64,000 nucleotides of DNA, from the NCBI GenBank assembly GCA_034401795.1, contig CM067374.1, positions 129,710,901-129,774,900 on the forward strand, read 5' to 3'. The translations under genes and the position numbers were made by a program. Numbering within the stretch: position 1 is the first letter of the stretch; each line of letters begins with the position of its first letter. Of this stretch, positions 48,501-60,224 are shown piece after piece. The notes under the pieces are model-generated. The model was given only the letters and a program-made list of their open reading frames with translations, did no database searches and was not told where the DNA came from. The stretch comes from Chaetoderma sp. LZ-2023a. Lineage: Eukaryota; Mollusca; Caudofoveata; Chaetodermatida; Chaetodermatidae.

Positions 48501-49533
48501 GTAGGCTCTCAGGTGTTACTCTCGAGTTGTAGTTTGTATGGTAACTCTGCAGATTAATACATGTTTCAGACAACTATAGGCTCTCGGGTTGTAGTTTGTA
48601 TGGTAACTCTGCAGATTAATACATGTTTCAGACAACTATAGGCATGGTGTTACTCTCAGGTTGTAGTTTGTATGGTAACTCTGCAGATTAATACATGTTT
48701 CAGACAACTATAGGCATGGTGTTACTCTCAGGTTGTAGTTTGTATGGTAACTCTGCAGATTAACACTTGTTTCAGACAACTATAGGCATGGTGTTACTCT
48801 CGGGTTGTAGTTTGTATGCTAACTCTGCAGATTAACACTTGTTTCAGACAACTATAGGCATGGTGTTACTCTCAGGTTGTAGTTTGTATGCTAACTCTGC
48901 AGATTAATACATGTTTCAGACAACTGTAGGCTCTCAGGTGTTACTCTCAGGTTGTAGTTTGTATGGTAACACTGCGGATTAATACTTGTTTCAGACAACT
49001 GTAGGCTCTCGGGTGTTACTCTCAGGTTGTAGTTTGTATGGTAACTCTGCAGATTAATACATGTTTCAGACAACTGTAGGCTCTCGGGTTGTAGTTTGTA
49101 TGGTAACTCTGCAGATTAACACTTGTTTCAGACAACTATAGGCATGGTGTTACTCTCAGGTTGTAGTTTGTATGGTAACTCTGCAGATTAATACTTGTTT
49201 CAGACAACTGTAGGCTCTCGGGTGTTACTCTCAGGTTGTAGTTTGTATGGTAACACTGCAGATTAATACATGTTTCAGACAACTGTAGGCTCTCGGGTTG
49301 TAGTTTGTATGGTAACTCTGCAGATTAATACATGTTTCAGACAACTATAGGCTCTCGGGTGTTACTCTCGGGTTGTAGTTTGTATGGTAACTCTGCAGAT
49401 TAATACATGTTTCAGACAACTATAGGCATGGTGTTACTCTCGGGTTGTAGTTTGTATGGTAACTCTGCAGATTAATACATGTTTCAGACAACTGTAGGCT
49501 CTTGGGTGTTACTCTCGGGTTGTAGTTTGTATG
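45540..49533 (-). repeat. 4-kb tandem array of 72/75-bp units
   Basis: About 55 units. The 72-bp unit contains GGTAACTCTGCAGATTAATA, ATGTTTCAGACAACTGTAG and GCATGGTGTTACTCTCGGGT. The 75-bp unit has GCTCTCGGGTGTTACTCTC instead. A 62-bp deleted form occurs at about 46020, 46080, 48585, 49078 and 49288. On the minus strand 72- and 75-bp units keep one frame (24 or 25 residues, core LSETCINLQSYHTNYN), giving open frames up to 267 codons. The frame breaks mostly at the 62-bp units. Between about 46965 and 47848 the two unit types strictly alternate, making a 147-bp higher-order repeat. Translation is not established. Confidence 0.95.
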
Positions 49534-50130
49534 TGTTTTATTTCCATGTCAGTTTCCTCTACAGCTTCAAGTGACATATTGACAAGTTCTGGTTTGTTCT
49601 TTGTTACCGCAGATTGAAGGTTTTGTGTTACTAGGGACTAGAATGTACTAGGTGAAGCCATTAGTTCTTTTACCACATGGATAGGCCTTTGTGGTGTTTC
49701 AGGTAAAGACCTGCTAGCGCGTTTATATGCTAGCCGATGGTATCTGAAAGGACTTGTTGCACATGCATCTCAAGCAGGAATCTGCATCTTTAATCTTAGT
49801 CTGCAGTACTCATTGGTGTCTTCTCCATCTTTCTGCCAATGTCTGCTTGTTGAATGACCATTTGGGCTTGCTTTCGGATTACCTTTTCCTTGTCATTCTG
49901 CTCATTTGTATTCTATTTATTCGCTGGTATCCTCATCAGTAGCTAACTGGGATTGTCTCTGTTCAGCTCTCTTTTCTGTCTGTATTTCTGAATTTCTACC
50001 GATAATCCATGTGAAGTCTGTTTTTCTTTTTCAACATTTCTGTCTTAGCAACCCGTTCACTGCTTCCTCACTCTATTCTTTGTCTTTTCCTTCTCATGTC
50101 TCTCATGATCATGTTTAATTTTATTCCTCT
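49534..50130 (-). pseudogene. Decayed coding-like region, upstream of the array
   Basis: The minus strand carries K/E/Q-rich protein-like stretches in several frames: HDHERHEKEKTKNRVRKQ, NVEKEKQTSHGLSVEIQKYR, EKVIRKQAQMVIQQADIGRK, SLPETPQRPIHVVKELMASP and, running into the array, TKNKPELVNMSLEAVEETDM. A few stops and shifts separate them. No family recognised. Direction agrees with the open frame of the array, so the array may be an expanded part of this coding unit. Confidence 0.35.
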
Positions 50131-50849
50131 GATTAATAATTTGTATTCATGTTAATGAACAGTGTCTTCTTACTTGATCTGCTAATTAGTTTGAAAAAGA
50201 TCAGAAAGAAAGACATGGTTATTCGACCAAATTTAGAATTGTTTCCTATATGTAGTGTCTGTAGATCAGAATAACAAGTTATCAAATCCACAATTTAGTC
50301 TATTACTGTTTCATCCCACATATGACCATAATGTATTTTTTATCCTTTTCAGATGGAATATAGCATAAAATTATTTGATGTATACATTATTATAAAGTTC
50401 TGTGAAATTTCAACTTATAAATGAAGGCTACATGTGTATCAGTGATAACACCTTTGAATCTTGTCATGTTGATAATTATTATTGTGTTTAAATCCTTTCA
50501 ACAAAACTCCACTAAGATTAAGCCATTTCACATAACAATGATATAGAAACTCTCAGTCATAGAATCTTCTTAAAAATTGTTAGATTTTGTGATTTGCATC
50601 ATGATCTACGGACACTACATGAATCTACAGACACTACATTTTCAACTATTTCTGAAGTTTTGTCTCGGATATATTATTAAAAGTTAATATGTATGTCATA
50701 AATAATATGTGCATACATGTATATGTAAATAATTCCCTATAGGATTGCATTGCAATGCATATCCACACCGGGTTACACCAAGGTGTCTACGGACACTACA
50801 CAGTATTCTGGGACAATTTGATTACATGAATTACACTCAGTTCTATTAG

Positions 50850-51352
50850 AAAATTCAAGATGGCCGCCAAAAAAACAGACCAATCAAAATTCTGTATACA
50901 TCTTCTGAAGCAGAGCTCTCTAGGGTTCTCCCAACCAAGTTTGCTTGAAATTGGGCAGATCGTTAATGAGGAGTAGGCTTTTATTTAACTGATTTCAAGA
51001 AATTTTCAGAAAATCCAAGATGGTCGCCTGAAATATTAATCAATCAGAATTCTTGAAGCTTGAGGTGTTGAAGCCTGCTGGCTTCAAGATCCATTAAAAA
51101 ACCAAATATGGTCATCTAACACTGACAACTGAATTCTGATTGGTCAATTTCTAAAAGTTGACCAAAATCCAAGATCACTGCCAGCGAAGTTGGTCAACTC
51201 CCTACGGATGCTCGGATCTCTATTCCCTAAGGATGCTTCCAGCTCAATATAATTGAAATCGGCGGTTCTTGAGAAGCAGCCATTTAAAGGAAGGTTCATG
51301 GACACACGACCGCCAAGGCATTAGCTCACTTAGCCTTTTAGGCGAGTAGAGC
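50850..51352 (+). mobile_element. Family H, 3' part
   Basis: AAATTCAAGATGGCCGCC modules; ends TTAGCTCACTTAGCC then GGCGAGTAGAGCTAA. Confidence 0.65.
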
Positions 51353-51529
51353 TAAAAAAAAGGGTTAAACAAGATGTCACAATGAAAGTAAATATTTATA
51401 AAAGAGTTAAGCTTCTAGGTGGTATAATGTGAGTTTAGTGCATTAGGATAGGTGTGATAATGTGATCACAGTGACATGGATGCTTTTGTGGCAAAATGAA
51501 TAGAAAGCAGCTTGATGATTTACATGTAC

Positions 51530-51975
51530 ATATATATATAATATATATATCACCTGGGGCTCCCGAAACGGCCATATTGTCCGGACATGTCCGGGAAATA
51601 TTCTCAATGCCCGGTAGCGTATAACTCCAGCCGGACATCTCAACAGGTTTTTGCGATTGCGCAGAGCAAAAAAATCAATATTTACAATCGGAAATATCAT
51701 CTAAATCACGATACTTCCTTGTATCAAACGGGTAACCATTAAGCGGATAGGATAGAATGCATAATACTTGATCACCATCACGTTATGATCATATATAGAG
51801 TAATTTCTGAGTTCCCGAGTCCAGTATATTAGTTCCGTAAATCATAGGCGACTCCACCGATTACTTGTTCTAAATATTGATACTTCTTAATTTAAGATTA
51901 GCCCACCCCTCTAGTAGTCACTACTCGAGTACATGTATGTACTCTAGGCTACCTCTATTTCTATAAGTTGCTAAA
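51530..51975. mobile_element. Probable fragment of the 10447-type hAT family
   Basis: TTAAGATTAGCCCACCCCTC and TCTAGGCTACCTC near 51890-51960 match the family interior; ends not identified. An AT dinucleotide run lies at 51530-51552. Confidence 0.45.
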
Positions 51976-51984
51976 GTACCTAAT

Positions 51985-53568
51985 GAGATGACCACTGGAA
52001 AAATTTACCAATCAAATTTCTGTGAAGAAGGTTTAGGTTAGCAAAGTTTTACTAAAATTGGCCCAGTGGTTTAAAATAAGTTGTCTTTTTATGATTTTCC
52101 CAGAAATTTGCAGAAAATGCCCACCAAAAAAGCTAAATTTTGATTGATTCATGGTGGACATGTTTTGACATATCTCCATGGAACACAATCTAATGGCCTT
52201 TAGTCCCTAACCATATCTCACAAATTTTGTTTTCGCGAAAACTAGGTCATCAAAGACGGCCGCCAAAGCATGTGGCCAATCAAGTTCCCTTGAACAAACT
52301 TTGTTCAGCTCTTACGTGAACTGATATTTCATGAGTTTGAAATCAATCCCACAAATGGTTTCAGATTTTTAGACGTCTATAAAAATGTGCCAAAATGCAA
52401 GATGGCCGCCGGCCAAATTGGCCGATAAGCTTTGTTTGAACAAACATGGATCTCTATGCCCTAAGAATGCTTCCTGCCAAATATACTTGAAATCCGTCTA
52501 GTGGTTCTCGAGAAGAAATTTCCCACTGCTTTACATGTAGTATGGGAGCTTTTGGCAGGAAAACGATCCAAGATGGCCGACAAACTGTGTTGAAAGTGGT
52601 AAATTTGAAATCAGCATACTCAAAAACACATATAAAACCAATTTCGGCTTGAAAATCGATCAAATAAAAAAATCCAAAATGGCAGCCAAAGGTACTACAT
52701 TTTGCTTGGTCAAAGGCGGCCATGTTTTTTACCCATCAACTTCACTTGAACAAACTTTAATGGTCCTTAGGCCCTAATGATCCCTCTCAAATTTCGGCCC
52801 AATTCGTTCAACGGTTCTGAGGAAGTTGTTTTCGCAAAAACTAGGTCATCCAAAATGGCCACCAAATCATTTAGACAATCAAGCTCCCTTGAACAAACTT
52901 GGTTCAGCTCTTGTGCTAGATCATATTCTGCACATACTAGATCTGAAGCCTGCCGCAATAAGGATGGTCTGTCCATCCAAGTCTGGTTGAAATCGCCCAA
53001 GCAATTAATGAGGAGTAGTGTTTTAAGCGTTAGCCGGTAAATTTTCATAAAATTCCAGATTTTCACAAAACAAATTTCTGATCAAAATTCTGTATACTGG
53101 TTCTGAAACCTACACCCATAGGGTCCCTTCCAGCCAAACTAGGTCGAAATCTGCCAAGTGGTTAATGAGGAGTAGCATTTTGACAATTTCCGGTAATTTC
53201 TTTTACAAAATCTAAGATTTTCACCCAAAAAAAAATCAATCATTTAAAATTCTGAATACAAATTCTAGAGCCTACAACCATAGAATCTATCTAGTCAAAT
53301 TTGGTTGAAATTTGTCAAGCAGCTGAGGAGTAGCATTTTGACCATTTCCGGCAGATTAAAAAAAGAATTCTGAAAAAGAAGTTCTAGAGCCTATCACCAT
53401 AGAATGCACATAGCCAAATTTGGTTGAAATATGTCAAGCAGCTTAGGATCATTCCAGCCAAATCTGATTGAAATCGGTCAAACCGTTAAGAGGAAGCGAT
53501 TTGATGGACAGGCGGACGACCGACATGGCATAAGCTCACTTAGCCTTTCAGGCCAGGTGAGCTAACAA
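51985..53568 (+). mobile_element. Family H, long copy without 5' end
   Basis: Ends CTTTCAGGCCAGGTGAGCTAA. The interior has the full series of AAGATGGCCGCC and AACAAACTTGGTTCAGCTC modules, and a run of short units TTTGGTTGAAAT..GTCAAGCAGCT at 53240-53450. Confidence 0.72.
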
Positions 53569-53689
53569 TAAAAGTGGACTTGTGGATTTAAACTATACTA
53601 ATCAGAGTGTAACAATTTAATGGTATAAATCCGTGAACATAGAAGATTTATCATACAGAATGTGCTTTTGAAAACAATTTGACTGAAAG

Positions 53690-54318
53690 ATGGTTATCCC
53701 AAAATGAGCCTAAGGCAGCAGCAGCTTCCAGTCAAATTATTCTCAAAATGTTCATAGCCCTCCTATCCTAAGAAATCACATGCGGAGCTGCCGTAAAGGA
53801 CCACTTTTTATTCTCCCATCTGATAAATGTGTTGCCCCAGTTTCATTTTAGATCTCTTACAAAACACTAAGTTTCTTCCGAGTTGTTGATTATCAAAAAT
53901 AAGTTTTGTCAAAACCTGGCAAAACTGGATGAAACCTCACAAAACCTAGCCAAACAGGGTCAGATACTGGCAAAACAGGACAATTTCTATATGAAAACTT
54001 ATATACAGATTTTTCCTGAAAGATGGGTATCCCAAAACGGGCAATAAGGCAGCCACAGCTTCCAGTCAAATTACTTTCAAAATGTTCAATAGCGCTCATA
54101 TCCCATGAGATCACCTGCCTTAAAGGACCACTTTTTATTCTCCCTTCTGTTAAATATGTGCTGCCCCAGTTTTTCCTGAGTTGGTGGTTAGTCGGAAAAT
54201 AAGTTTTGTCAAAACCCGGAAAAACTGGATGACACCTCACAAGACCTAACAAAACAGGGTCAAATATTGGCAAAACCGGATAATTCTTATATGAAAACCT
54301 ATATACAGATTTTTCCAA
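53690..54318. repeat. Tandem ~310-bp duplication
   Basis: Two copies (about 53690-54012 and 54020-54318) of a unit with a B-like arm (TTCCAGTCAAATTA), GGACCACTTTTTATTCTCCC and GTTTTGTCAAAACC. A third partial copy is at 56712-56842 inside the hAT-like element. Open frames on the minus strand follow the repeat and are probably not genes. Confidence 0.8.
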
Positions 54319-54359
54319 CACCACATAACTTTGCTAAATCAAATTAGACTAACATCATT

Positions 54360-54781
54360 AAGGCTGATGATTTTATGCTTCGTAAATATGTAAATTCTGC
54401 TTTAGAAAATAGCAAATTCTGCTTCATCACCGGTTCCACTGTTTTCAGCTTTCGAACAATAATCTGCCTAATTGATAGTCATCATAAATCCATGAAAACT
54501 TGACAATTCATGTCTATATCGAGAGATACAAAATATTCATAACTAGATTCACACTCTGCCTTGCAATATGGAATACCGGTAAGAAGACTGTCTCTGGCAC
54601 ATAGATGTACTCTTCTTCAATTTGATGGATGAATTTTCATAATTTATGGTACGGATAGAATTTTATTTAGAAGAAAATGTAAATTTTTGTTGACTTCTGC
54701 TTCAAATGGCACATTCTGCTTCAGTATGTCAATTCTGCTGACGAAGCGGAATTTCTGCCGAAGCAGAAAATCATCACCCCT
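54360..54781. mobile_element. hAT-type MITE, 422 bp, perfect TSD
   Basis: The left end AAGGCTGATGATTTTATG and the complement of the right end AGGGGTGATGATTTTCTG match over about 23 bp with few differences. TSD ACATCATT at 54352-54359 and 54782-54789 is perfect. Internally it repeats AAATTCTGCTTC-like motifs. Noncoding. Confidence 0.88.
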
Positions 54782-55239
54782 ACATCATTTCATGTTCTGG
54801 ACGTTAGACAGCTTTTCATGTATTTATTAATATACGGTAGATGATTACCGTAATTTTTTCCGTAAACGGTAAATTCAAACAGTTACAGCATGTGAAATTG
54901 TGACCTGAAAGTTATTTAGTATGCATATATACATGTATATACAGGGTTCATACACCCTCAGCAGAATTAAATTCCATACTTTTTCAAGACTCAATTTCAA
55001 ATTTTCCAGACCTAATTTACGACTTTCAATCAGACAAAAAACAAACACAGTTACTAAGTTCATCATATTATCATATATAAACTTTATTAGACTTTGTAAA
55101 ACGACATATCAAAATAAATAACCAACTAACTTATCATCAGATAGCACTCATCACAGCTGGAAAGATATACAGCACTCTATTTGTTGATATGACATTTAAA
55201 ATAACTGGATACAATCATGGCAATTTTAATGTTGATATG

Positions 55240-55575
55240 GATGGATAGCACTCAGGAGACACAAATTTTTTTTTTAATTTACCACTGGAATGACTGACAT
55301 AGTGACCAGGCCAGTCATTACAGCGATAAATCTTCAAAAATAGTATTTTTTGATCTACAAATGGACATTTCTCAGACCCACTGCATACATACATCATGAC
55401 ATGATAAAACAAAGGGTTTAAGTGTAAATAGAAAATGTGCATTTGCAGGTCAGAAGACCTTTTTGAAAATTTACCACTGGAATGACTGACATGGTGACCA
55501 AGCCAGTCATTACTGTGATAAATCTTCAAAAATAGGCATTTATTGATCTGCAAATGGACATTTCTCAGGAACCGC
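55240..55575. repeat. Two diverged family A MITEs side by side
   Basis: Centres GACTGACATAGTGACCAGGC and GACTGACATGGTGACCAAGC. A GTCTAGGAGT(G/C)GCTC triplet repeat follows at 55585-55650. Confidence 0.7.
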
Positions 55576-55709
55576 ATATTGTCTAGGAGTGGCTCTAGGA
55601 ACTGTATATTGTCTAGGAGTGGCTCTGGGAATCGCATATTGTCTAGGAGTCGCTCAGTGTTTTTCAGGATGCAAGCCAGATATAAATTTCATTACAGCAG
55701 CACATTTTA

Positions 55710-55793
55710 TGTTGAATATTTTGAAAATAATTTGACTGGAAACTGTTGCAGCAATAATTTCCAGTCAAATTATTTTCAAAATATTCAACAGCT
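55710..55793. repeat. Family B hairpin, AAAATAATTT variant
   Basis: GTTGAATATTTTGAAAATAA paired with TTATTTTCAAAATATTCAAC; both arms carry the same substitution. Confidence 0.88.
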
Positions 55794-56259
55794 ATCCTGT
55801 AAAGTTGAGCTTGAGACACAAACATTCACTTGTTGAGGGCCACCCCCACCCCACCTTTAGATGACAAGTTAAAACCTGCACATATACACTAATTTATTTT
55901 TAATTTCATTTACCTTAGCTGATCATAATGCCATAGCAACAGGAATCCTCATTATTTTCACTCGATAATGCGCCATAAGAGGCCTCGCGATACGAGAGAG
56001 CTGTCGAGCAGTCAATAATATTTTACCGTGACTCAGCGCAAAGTTGGGATCATCTACCATTGGGCGATATAAAATTGCCACACTTCTAAATGATCGCCAT
56101 AGCAACACGAACTCATTATTTTCACTCGATGACGAGCCAACACAAGAGGCCTCGCGATACGAGGGCAAAGTTGGGATCATCTAACGTTGGGCGATATAAA
56201 ATTGCTACGCTTCTAAATGATTCTGGTACTATCAATGTGAAAATGTAAAATATTCTTAC

Positions 56260-56519
56260 CGTGCACCAAAGAAATCCGTAACTTTCGGCGCTGGATTTAG
56301 ACGAACTTCAGTCAGTGTCTTATGGTTTTTCCCTGGCATGTGGCTAACAAGAGCCGCTTCGCCCATATTCCCGATGTCAAACGACTTATTACAAACACTA
56401 CATTTGCCACGTGAGCTTGATGTGTTGTCCGGTAAAATCCAATCCTTATATGTATCATTAGTTTCCCAAACATTAGTATATTTGCACTTTCCCATCTTTA
56501 CTGTATCACAAAAAACCAA
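56260..56519 (-). pseudogene. hAT transposase N-terminal exon (BED-like zinc finger)
   Basis: An 86-residue open frame with MGKCKYTNVWETNDTYKDWI, then CSVCNKSF and ALVSHMPGKNHK. The C-x2-C...H-x5-H pattern and the YKDWL-like start are those of the N-terminal zinc-binding module of hAT transposases and related proteins. It ends at a good splice donor (GCACG|GTAAGA at 56259), so it is an exon. No catalytic RNase-H-like exon follows inside the element, so the copy is probably internally deleted. Confidence 0.72.
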
Positions 56520-57059
56520 TCTCGCAAATTATTTCATTGTTTCGGCTTCTAACACTCTGCACTATTTGACAGACGACTGCCGATTCATTCATTTTTTTTT
56601 GCGTTGTACTTGAACATGTTCAGACACGTATTGCTCAACAACTGCGAGATGTTCCCGGTAATAGGCGGTTTTCTATTGCAAGACGAGACCGGGACCCAAT
56701 CGAATTTGATTCTGAGTTGGTGGTTAGTCGGAAAATAAGTTTTATCAAAACCCGGAAAAACTGGATGACACCTCACAAGACCTAACAAAACAGGGTCAAA
56801 TATTGGCATATTATTATATGAAAACCTATATACAGATTTTTCCAACACCACTGACGGAAACGCGAGATTTCCTTCGTAAACAAAAAGATGGCAGTCGGAA
56901 AAATTAGGATTGCCGATATTTTAATTTTCCATACATTTTCCATATCAACTGGCACAAAATTGGAATTTCCATACTTTTTCTAGCCCTGGAAAAGGCTTTC
57001 CTAATTTTCCATACTTTTTCCAGACTTCCATACATGCGTACGAACCCTGTATAAAAGTT

Positions 57060-58235
57060 TTATACTATCCATATATAAAGTTTCATATAGAATTTGACAC
57101 GGTTTTGCTAGGTTTCGCCTTGTTTCTATAAAACATACTTTTCTTAATATCTAGAGATACATTTCTAGCTATGCTATGGACGCATTTGTAGCTCAGCTTT
57201 ACCCATGCCGTGCACGTGTTGGGATATAGGTAAGCTGTTGAATATTTTGAAACGAATTCGACTGGGTCCTGTTACTGCCTATGGCAGCCTTTGCATTTGA
57301 ACAAAATTGAAAGTATTTGCATAATTTACATTTGAACAAATGTGACGTATTTGCATTTAACCCGTGGAACACTGAATTAATTTCTGTGATCACCACGCCC
57401 ACCCTGAGTTTATAGTAATAGCATTGCCAGGATATAATTAAAATTTTTACCATTATATTTCTAGCCCAATTTTAGGCCAATGACGCCTAAATATAACGCC
57501 CTAAAAGGTTTTAATATGCCCAGTGCATTATGAGTTATGACCTGCTGATCACGGCCACCTCCAATCGAGGCAGTGTCTTTTCCAAAACTAGATGTTCGCC
57601 AGTGGTAACTAAAATTTACTGTGCAAAGGGTCAGGGGTCCATATTTATTTCGACCATGTGAAAAGTATTAGATTATGCACACACACTCCTGAGAAATCGC
57701 TTGCTGACCACGACCATCAATTTCGGTCCAGTGTTTGGCGAGCATGCAGTAACCTGCTCATTGCGGCCACCACTTGCGAAAATCCATGGGAATTAAATTA
57801 CATTTATAGCTATCAAAATTATAAGAATTGGCCAAGTGGTTATGGGCATATTATTGCCTCAAACTTCTTTTAGTACCGGGTTTTTTTAGACCTGGCTCGC
57901 ATTTTATACTTATAATTGGTAATTTTAAAAAATAGTCTCGGTTTGCAACTGACATGTCCTAAGACACAATTAGAATTTTTTAAGTTTAATTATACAGGGA
58001 CCAACCTACTCATTCGCCAATTATCCAAACGGTAGTAAGATTGAGATCTGGCAAATGGAATGCAGGATTTGACTAAATATTTGGCTAATGATTAAAATCA
58101 CATTTTACATATAGTTTCTAAATTATTACAATTAACTTTGAGAAACATTTTAAGATAACTATTTTTGTATGTTTTTTTCGATCAAAATAAACCCCGAAAT
58201 CCTAATATCTATAGGATTAAGAGCACATATGTGCA
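57060..58235. other. No gene seen; family B/C remnant at its left
   Basis: A B arm at 57233-57290 with CCCTATGGCAGCC, and C-like TAGCTCAGCTTTACCC before it. Otherwise unassigned AT-rich intron sequence. Confidence 0.5.
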
Positions 58236-58239
58236 CCAG

Positions 58240-58324
58240 TTTTTTAATATTTTGAAACTAATTTGACTGGAAGCTGTTCCTGGCAGAAACAGCTTCCAGG
58301 CAAATTAGTTTCAAAATAATCAAC
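58240..58324. repeat. Family B hairpin
   Basis: TTTTGAAACTAATTTGACTG with inner GAAGCTGTTCCTGGCAG and complement; outermost bases diverged. Confidence 0.85.
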
Positions 58325-58569
58325 ATAATTGTGTACCTGGTATGTAGCATCGAAAGCATTACGTGATGGTGATGGAATGATGCACACAATTCTACTCACG
58401 CTTCTACTAAAGTTGTGTAACTTCCTTTGCTGTTTGAATTATTCTCTCACACTTTGATCATTGAGTAAATATTATGCGTAATTACAAAACAATGGATTGA
58501 TCAGGATGGCGCGAATCAAACAGTTTATCCAATTTGCCCCACACAATGCACACGAGTCAATGTGTTAAA

Positions 58570-58625
58570 TCAGTTGAGTCACCACCATCGGCATCAGCAC
58601 CACCACCACCACTACCAACAACACC
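58570..58625. repeat. CAC-rich microsatellite
   Basis: CACCACCATCGGCATCAGCA then CACCACCACCACC. Confidence 0.85.
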
Positions 58626-59124
58626 CATTACAAATATGAAATATTTTATTTTAAAATATGATGTTATTACAATTTATTGTGTATTATGTGTTGTCATTGA
58701 ATGTTGAGTGATGAAGCTAAATCAGGACATTTGGATTTTTAGTGTGCATAACAAGGAAATAGAAACCAACTACCCAATAAAGGAATCCAGTTTACAGATC
58801 AAATATATGACGCAATAGGCAGTTTCAAAATATCCAAAAGCTTATGTGATTAGTTTTGTGGAAATAGAGATTTAACAGTGGACCTTTACTAGAGATGGGC
58901 AGGGTATAGCTATAACTGGATGCCGGCATTGATTATGAGAACCCACACAATCTGAGTACAGGAATCACATTCGCTCAATGAATAAACCATACGAGAAAGG
59001 CGTACAGATCTGAAAGCGTTGACAAAAAGATCATAGGGGTCTATTTGTTACTGCATAATGTAGCAACACCATTCAGTCAAATCTGTGTCAACTATTTTCT
59101 CACGGCATCGGCTAGAAAACGGGC

Positions 59125-59325
59125 CCCTTAGCTGGCTTGATCAATGTCCATTTGCAGGCTAAGGGGAGATTTTTTGGAAAATTTAATACTAGACTGACTG
59201 GTTCGATAACCCAGCCAGTCATTCCAGTGATAATAAGTTTTCAAAAATATACTTCTCTTCGTCTACAAATGACTATTTAACAAGCAGATATTTTTTACTT
59301 TCTTGAACAAATTTAGGCATTAAAG
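59125..59325. repeat. Family A MITE, diverged
   Basis: Centre GACTGGTTCGATAACCCAGC with arms TGTCCATTTGCAGGC/ CTACAAATGAC. Confidence 0.72.
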
Positions 59326-59614
59326 GGCAATTTTCAGGCAGATAATTTTAAAATCCATTGATTGAAAAAAATGTGAAACAGACAAGTGAAGCAGAGACAA
59401 GGGACACTCACTCGAACAATCATTAATGCTATTTATAATATTTTTAACTCGCCTATGGTTTTCCTCCCCTAATCCCCGCACCCACCTCCTGCCCCATATC
59501 TATAGGTGCGAAACAACGCAGGGTGAACGGGAATATGGGCGAAACAGACCAGGGCGAACAGGCAAAGGTGCGAAACGACTCAGGGTGCGAACAGGATTCG
59601 GGGCGAAACGACTC

Positions 59615-60062
59615 GGATTCGTCTTGGGAAGAAACCTATCGAAATCGACGATGATCCGAAATCCAAGATGGCCGCCAGCCACCCACGGCCATCTTGAAAA
59701 TTGGTTTCCAGATGATAACTCCGTTACTGTTTGTCGGATCGCATTGAAACTTCATAGGGTGGTGGGAGTAGGCCTGGGGAAGAAACCTATCGGAATTGAT
59801 GATAATCCAAAATCCAAGATGGCCGTCAGCCACCGGCGGCCGTCTTGAAAATTGGTTTCCGGATGATAACTCAGTTATCGTTTATCGGATCGCTTTGAAA
59901 CTTCAGAGTGGTTGGACTAGGTCTGGAGAAGAAACATATCAAAATTGACAATAATCCGAAATCCAAGATGGCCGTCGGCCACTGGTAGCCATCTTGAAAA
60001 TTGGTTTCTGGATGATAACTCTGTTACCGTTTATCGGATCGCTTTGAAACTTCATAGAGTTG
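59615..60062 (+). repeat. Family D, about three units
   Basis: GGAAGAAACCTATCGAAATC start, three rounds of GTTTCC.GATGATAACTC and GTTTATCGGATCGC; lacks the GGCGGGGTAT end. Confidence 0.8.
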
Positions 60063-60224
60063 AAATGAATTTGTTACATGTATATGACACTAACAAATCT
60101 TAGTAAAATTATTTTCAAAATGGTTTTAAAATCTCAATTGTAATGTAGACATACAGGGAAGATTTTGAACATCCAGCACACAATTGTCCTAGATATGCTC
60201 TAATGATATGCAACTAACAAGAAG

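Larger units (their letters stand above)
42871..50850. mobile_element. Possible large composite element with TCTACGGACACTACA iterons
   Basis: A block distinct from its family H surroundings. A 15-mer TCTAC[GA]GACAC[CT]ACA occurs at 43041, 43405, 50605, 50624 and 50786 and inverted at 50251, close to both edges and absent in the middle. Inside lie a family D array (43468-44873), a decayed minus-strand reading frame and a 4-kb tandem array. TIRs and TSDs were not found, so the boundaries are inferred from the iterons only. Confidence 0.4.
54942..57049 (-). mobile_element. hAT-like element with a transposase first exon
   Basis: Ends are inverted: CAGGGTTCATACACCC at 54942 and the complement of CAGGGTTCGTACGC ending at 57049, followed by shared CCATACTTTTTC-type text. 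CAGGGTTCGTAC is a common hAT terminus. No clear 8-bp TSD is seen. It contains a transposase exon on the minus strand, two diverged family A MITEs, one family B hairpin and a direct ~155-bp duplication (55923-56060 and 56095-56215). Confidence 0.65.

Noticed and set aside
45540-49533. CRISPR array
   Set aside because: Units are contiguous with no unique spacers, in a eukaryotic context.
53893-54324. 143-codon minus-strand frame
   Set aside because: It translates a tandem duplication that recurs at 56712; no protein-like conservation or splice context.
55215-55637. 140-codon minus-strand frame
   Set aside because: It follows two adjacent family A MITEs; the peptide is repeated and the palindrome gives similar text on both strands.
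59426-59848. 140-codon plus-strand frame
   Set aside because: The second half is family D; the first half is a GGGCGAAAC-type simple repeat.
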